Made by a program: the position numbers and the translations under genes
The notes under the pieces: generated by a model
What the model was told of the DNA's origin: nothing
Databases searched by the model: none
Seen by the model: the letters and a program-made list of their open reading frames with translations, nothing else
In this document: positions 46,269 through 46,333 of the stretch, piece by piece
How the letters are laid out: every line of letters begins with the position of its first letter
Numbering within the stretch: the first letter of the stretch is position 1
Source: an uncultured Prevotellaceae bacterium
Lineage (GTDB): Bacteria > Bacteroidota > Bacteroidia > Bacteroidales > Bacteroidaceae
NCBI GenBank assembly: GCA_902764705.1
Contig: CACWWZ010000033.1
Coordinates: forward strand, 1-46,333
Reading direction: 5' to 3'
Length of the DNA: 46,333 nucleotides

Positions 46269-46333
46269 GCCAAAAAGGGTGCCCCAACCCCGCCCCAACA
46301 GTGCCCCTGAAAAAATTCGGCAATAGCTTTTGC

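Noticed and set aside
46211-46333. Plus-strand frame open to the window's end
   Set aside because: Proline and cysteine content and lack of promoter make it weak, and it is too short to judge; only the inverted repeat is reported.

Overview
The window is Bacteroidota chromosome, most likely Prevotella or a close relative. Three things point there: the recurring promoter element TAnnTTTG (seen just upstream of about a dozen genes), the lack of strong Shine-Dalgarno sequences, and lineage-typical families (DUF4293, DUF4468, Porin_10-type porin, Bacteroidota RpoZ, HU-like HIG protein, reverse rubrerythrin). No rRNA, tRNA or CRISPR array was seen.

Layout. 1-1.9 kb: start of a MATE efflux pump (runs off the window), then two convergent genes that both lose their 3' ends at one junction near 1,057. 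1.9-30.2 kb: ordinary housekeeping DNA. It holds a secreted protein of unknown function, a beta-helix lipoprotein, reverse rubrerythrin, a lipid A phosphatase/phosphoethanolamine transferase pair, phosphoglucomutase, a TPR protein, bamD-rpoZ-DUF4293, uvrB, a DUF4468/small protein/porin/HD/menA cluster, an RluA-type pseudouridine synthase, phoH-purC-ubiE-aroE-TPM-lemA-purM, and a complete N-degron operon (macro-like gene, clpS, clpA, aat). Several junctions in this part carry very regular short-period repeats directly after a stop codon: CTAG every 9 bp, or GTTGA every 7 bp.

30.3-46 kb is an accessory and probable defence island, rich in broken genes: a VWA stub, a NUDIX gene with a frame-shifting deletion, a Bro-N fragment and a dinD relic. 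Its core is a minus-strand operon from 43,341 down to 34,276: a 50-aa protein, a 1254-aa helicase with a C-terminal PD-(D/E)xK nuclease, a 655-aa protein whose C-terminal half resembles the pPIWI-RE RNase H/PIWI domain, a DUF2075 (Schlafen-type) helicase with an N-terminal PD-(D/E)xK nuclease, a MutT-type NUDIX and a Vsr-type nick endonuclease. Four of the genes are joined to the next by 11-nt gaps or 4-nt ATGA overlaps, so the set looks like one expressed unit. The helicase and PIWI-like genes are visibly richer in A+T than their surroundings, which suggests transfer. A duplicated 64-aa acidic protein gene, an EVE-like protein, a KilA-N protein and a YhcG/DUF1016 nuclease flank it.

The vsr, mutT and yhcG-like genes each carry an extra in-frame segment encoded by a palindromic repeat, resembling the coding palindromic elements known from Rickettsia. 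The best candidates for something undescribed are the extended PIWI-like operon, the in-frame palindromic insertions, and the phased CTAG arrays.
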